The notes under the pieces: generated by a model
What the model was told of the DNA's origin: nothing
The model's input: the letters and a program-made list of their open reading frames with translations, nothing else
Database searches by the model: none
Origin: an uncultured Desulfovibrio sp.
Lineage (GTDB): Bacteria; Desulfobacterota; Desulfovibrionia; Desulfovibrionales; Desulfovibrionaceae
Length of the DNA: 64,000 bases
Assembly: GCF_910584445.1 (NCBI RefSeq)
Contig: NZ_CAJUBO010000012.1
Span: 1 to 64,000 of the forward strand
Reading direction: 5' to 3'
Shown here: one piece after another, positions 62,998 to 64,000 of the stretch
How the letters are laid out: each line of letters begins with the position of its first letter
How positions within the stretch are numbered: the stretch's first letter is position 1
Made by a program: the position numbers and the translations under genes

Positions 62998-63022
62998 CAC
63001 GGCGCGAATTTTTCGCGCCGTG
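62998..63022 (-). promoter_or_regulatory. Hairpin just downstream of the retroelement variable region
   Basis: CACGGCGCGAA (62998-63008) pairs with TTCGCGCCGTG (63012-63022) around three bases, 15 nt past the target gene stop. Diversity-generating retroelements need a hairpin or cruciform just after the variable region for efficient retrohoming, and this one has the right place. Confidence 0.6.
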
Positions 63023-63037
63023 TTCCGTGTTCCCGTT

Positions 63038-64000
63038 CTACCGTTCCACGCGGCTCCGCGCCCGGCCCCGGCACCCGCAATCCGCGTACACGTACAAACG
63101 GGAATTCGTCGCAGCCCGCGCACGGGAACCGCAAATCGCGCTATGCGCCCAATGGCCGCCCGCCAGCAACGCATTTACCTGATATATTTGACCTTTTCCG
63201 CCATCAGAAACATACGCTGCTGTCTGATTGGAGCCATAGCTCCATCCGGCAAGCCATTGCCAAAGGGCGCCGCAACAGTCTTCCAGCCCGTAATTGCTTA
63301 CCATGCGCCTCCCGGCCGTATCCACATGGCCGCCCGTCGTCACGGGGTCCGCACTGTTCTGAATATTGGTGCCCTGGTTGCTTCCTTCCGCCGCGCACTG
63401 AAATTCTTCATCCTGAAGCGGCATTTTCCCCACACGGAACAAATCTTCAACATGCTGGCTCTGGGTCTGGCTGTCCGTTGTCGTGCCGCCGAACACGCTC
63501 TTGGTATTCACGCCGGAACCGGACTGCAAATAAATATCGCACCAGAAATCAAGCTCCTTGACGTACACCATGCCTTCCGGCTGGCAGGTCGGCCGGTGCG
63601 ACAAGTCCCAGAACGACGCGGGCAGAATGTCGCCGGCCAGCAGCCCGGAAAGAGGGTGGCCGTCAATCGTTCCCACATTGGCGCACAGCGTATGGAAACC
63701 GCCGATCTTGCGGCTGGTGTCCGCTGTATAGCCCTGCGGATAGGTGGAATTGAGGCTCACCTTTATGTCCGCCGTGTAAAGCGGCTGTGCTTCCGCAGGC
63801 TCCTGAAGCACAAGATAGACATAATAATCCTTGCCGGGCTGAAATGCCACGCCGTCGTCAAGCAACTGTTCCACAAATTTGTATTCCGTATCCACAGGAG
63901 AACCGAATACAAGATTGCGCGGCGTTTCATCCGCATCCTTCACAGTCATGCTTATGTACGTTCCCCCCAACAGGATAAAGCCGCGGGGATTATTGTTTGC
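63038..64000 (-). CDS. Retroelement target protein with variable C-terminus (5' partial)
   Basis: The reading frame stays open to the window edge, so the start is outside; about 320 codons are visible. The N-terminal visible part has FILLGGTYISMTVKDADE, and the C-terminal domain is of the formylglycine-generating-enzyme/C-type-lectin kind: YGLEDCCGALWQWLAGWSYG, then the variable stretch LLAGGHWAHSAICGSRARAA and ADCGCRGRARSRVER. The CGSRAR and RGRAR frame around variable positions is characteristic of retroelement-diversified ligand-binding proteins. In a prophage it would be a tail-tip receptor binder. Confidence 0.8.
   Translation of the reverse strand, partial: ANNNPRGFILLGGTYISMTVKDADETPRNLVFGSPVDTEYKFVEQLLDDGVAFQPGKDYYVYLVLQEPAEAQPLYTADIKVSLNSTYPQGYTADTSRKIGGFHTLCANVGTIDGHPLSGLLAGDILPASFWDLSHRPTCQPEGMVYVKELDFWCDIYLQSGSGVNTKSVFGGTTTDSQTQSQHVEDLFRVGKMPLQDEEFQCAAEGSNQGTNIQNSADPVTTGGHVDTAGRRMVSNYGLEDCCGALWQWLAGWSYGSNQTAAYVSDGGKGQIYQVNALLAGGHWAHSAICGSRARAATNSRLYVYADCGCRGRARSRVER
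63039..63180 (-). repeat. Putative variable region (VR) of the retroelement
   Basis: The last ~45 codons of the target gene. Codons at exposed positions (His, Ile, Thr, Leu, Tyr, Asp) are of the kind reached from AAY template codons by adenine mutagenesis, while Gly, Cys, Arg and Trp positions are kept. The 3' end is very GC-rich as expected for the homing initiation site. No matching template repeat is in the window. Confidence 0.6.

Noticed and set aside
62640..63037. Template repeat of the retroelement
   Set aside because: Read on both strands, nothing resembles the variable region beyond short GC-rich words such as CGGCCCCGG, which belong to a hairpin.

Overview
The window looks like chromosome of a GC-rich deltaproteobacterium of the Desulfovibrio group. 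This is inferred from gene content and order: flagellar genes beside prfB, lnt, a CorC-type protein and mnmG, a PxxKW cysteine-rich protein, several sigma-54 regulators, paired ferredoxin-type MinD ATPases, and a sulfonate/phosphonate pair (xsc, phnX). No rRNA or species marker is present.

Layout. 0.2-15.6 kb is core chromosome: thiD, fliJ, a MotE-like protein, truA, then a minus-strand run (FlhG-like ATPase, degenerate GGDEF protein, prfB with its frameshift site, lnt, corC-like, PilZ, mnmG, M20 peptidase, PxxKW protein), then a sigma-54 regulator. 16.1-20.7 kb holds an AGCS symporter, xsc and phnX; xsc has a near-perfect sigma-54 promoter with an upstream dyad operator. phnX ends inside a tRNA-Lys gene that is followed by an integrase remnant. 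21.2-31.7 kb is a nitrogen-assimilation block: NifA-like regulator, ammonium transporter, PII, type III glutamine synthetase and a glutamate synthase split into three genes. 32.1-37.6 kb carries a gamma-glutamyltransferase and a NifX/MinD iron-sulfur cassette. A structured repeat family occurs at 1-77, about 15.65-16.06 kb and 31.69-32.05 kb.

37.7 kb to the end is accessory DNA stacked at copies of the 3' half of a tRNA-fMet gene (42981-43025 and 61296-61340). Element A (about 37.7-42.3 kb) is decayed and carries Mrr, HipBA, a methyltransferase fragment and a DUF2971 protein; its right end is interrupted by an IS200-like element. Element B (43.0-61.3 kb) starts with its own integrase and carries RhuM, a broken AlbA/Schlafen-type gene with an 11-nt tandem repeat, an AlpA-like protein, a beheaded relaxase and a restriction-modification cluster (Res, Mod, DUF2971, RelE-UvrD fusion). 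Element C (61.3 kb to the edge) looks like prophage with a diversity-generating retroelement: a target protein with a typical variable C-terminus and a reverse transcriptase that appears to lack its N-terminus; no template repeat was found.

How the parts work together. Xsc and PhnX would cleave the aldehydes made from taurine and 2-aminoethylphosphonate, releasing sulfite and phosphate. The nitrogen block forms an ammonium uptake and GS/GOGAT route, probably under sigma-54 control. The 51.5-61.1 kb cluster is the best candidate for an undescribed defence system, and the retroelement is the other standout.
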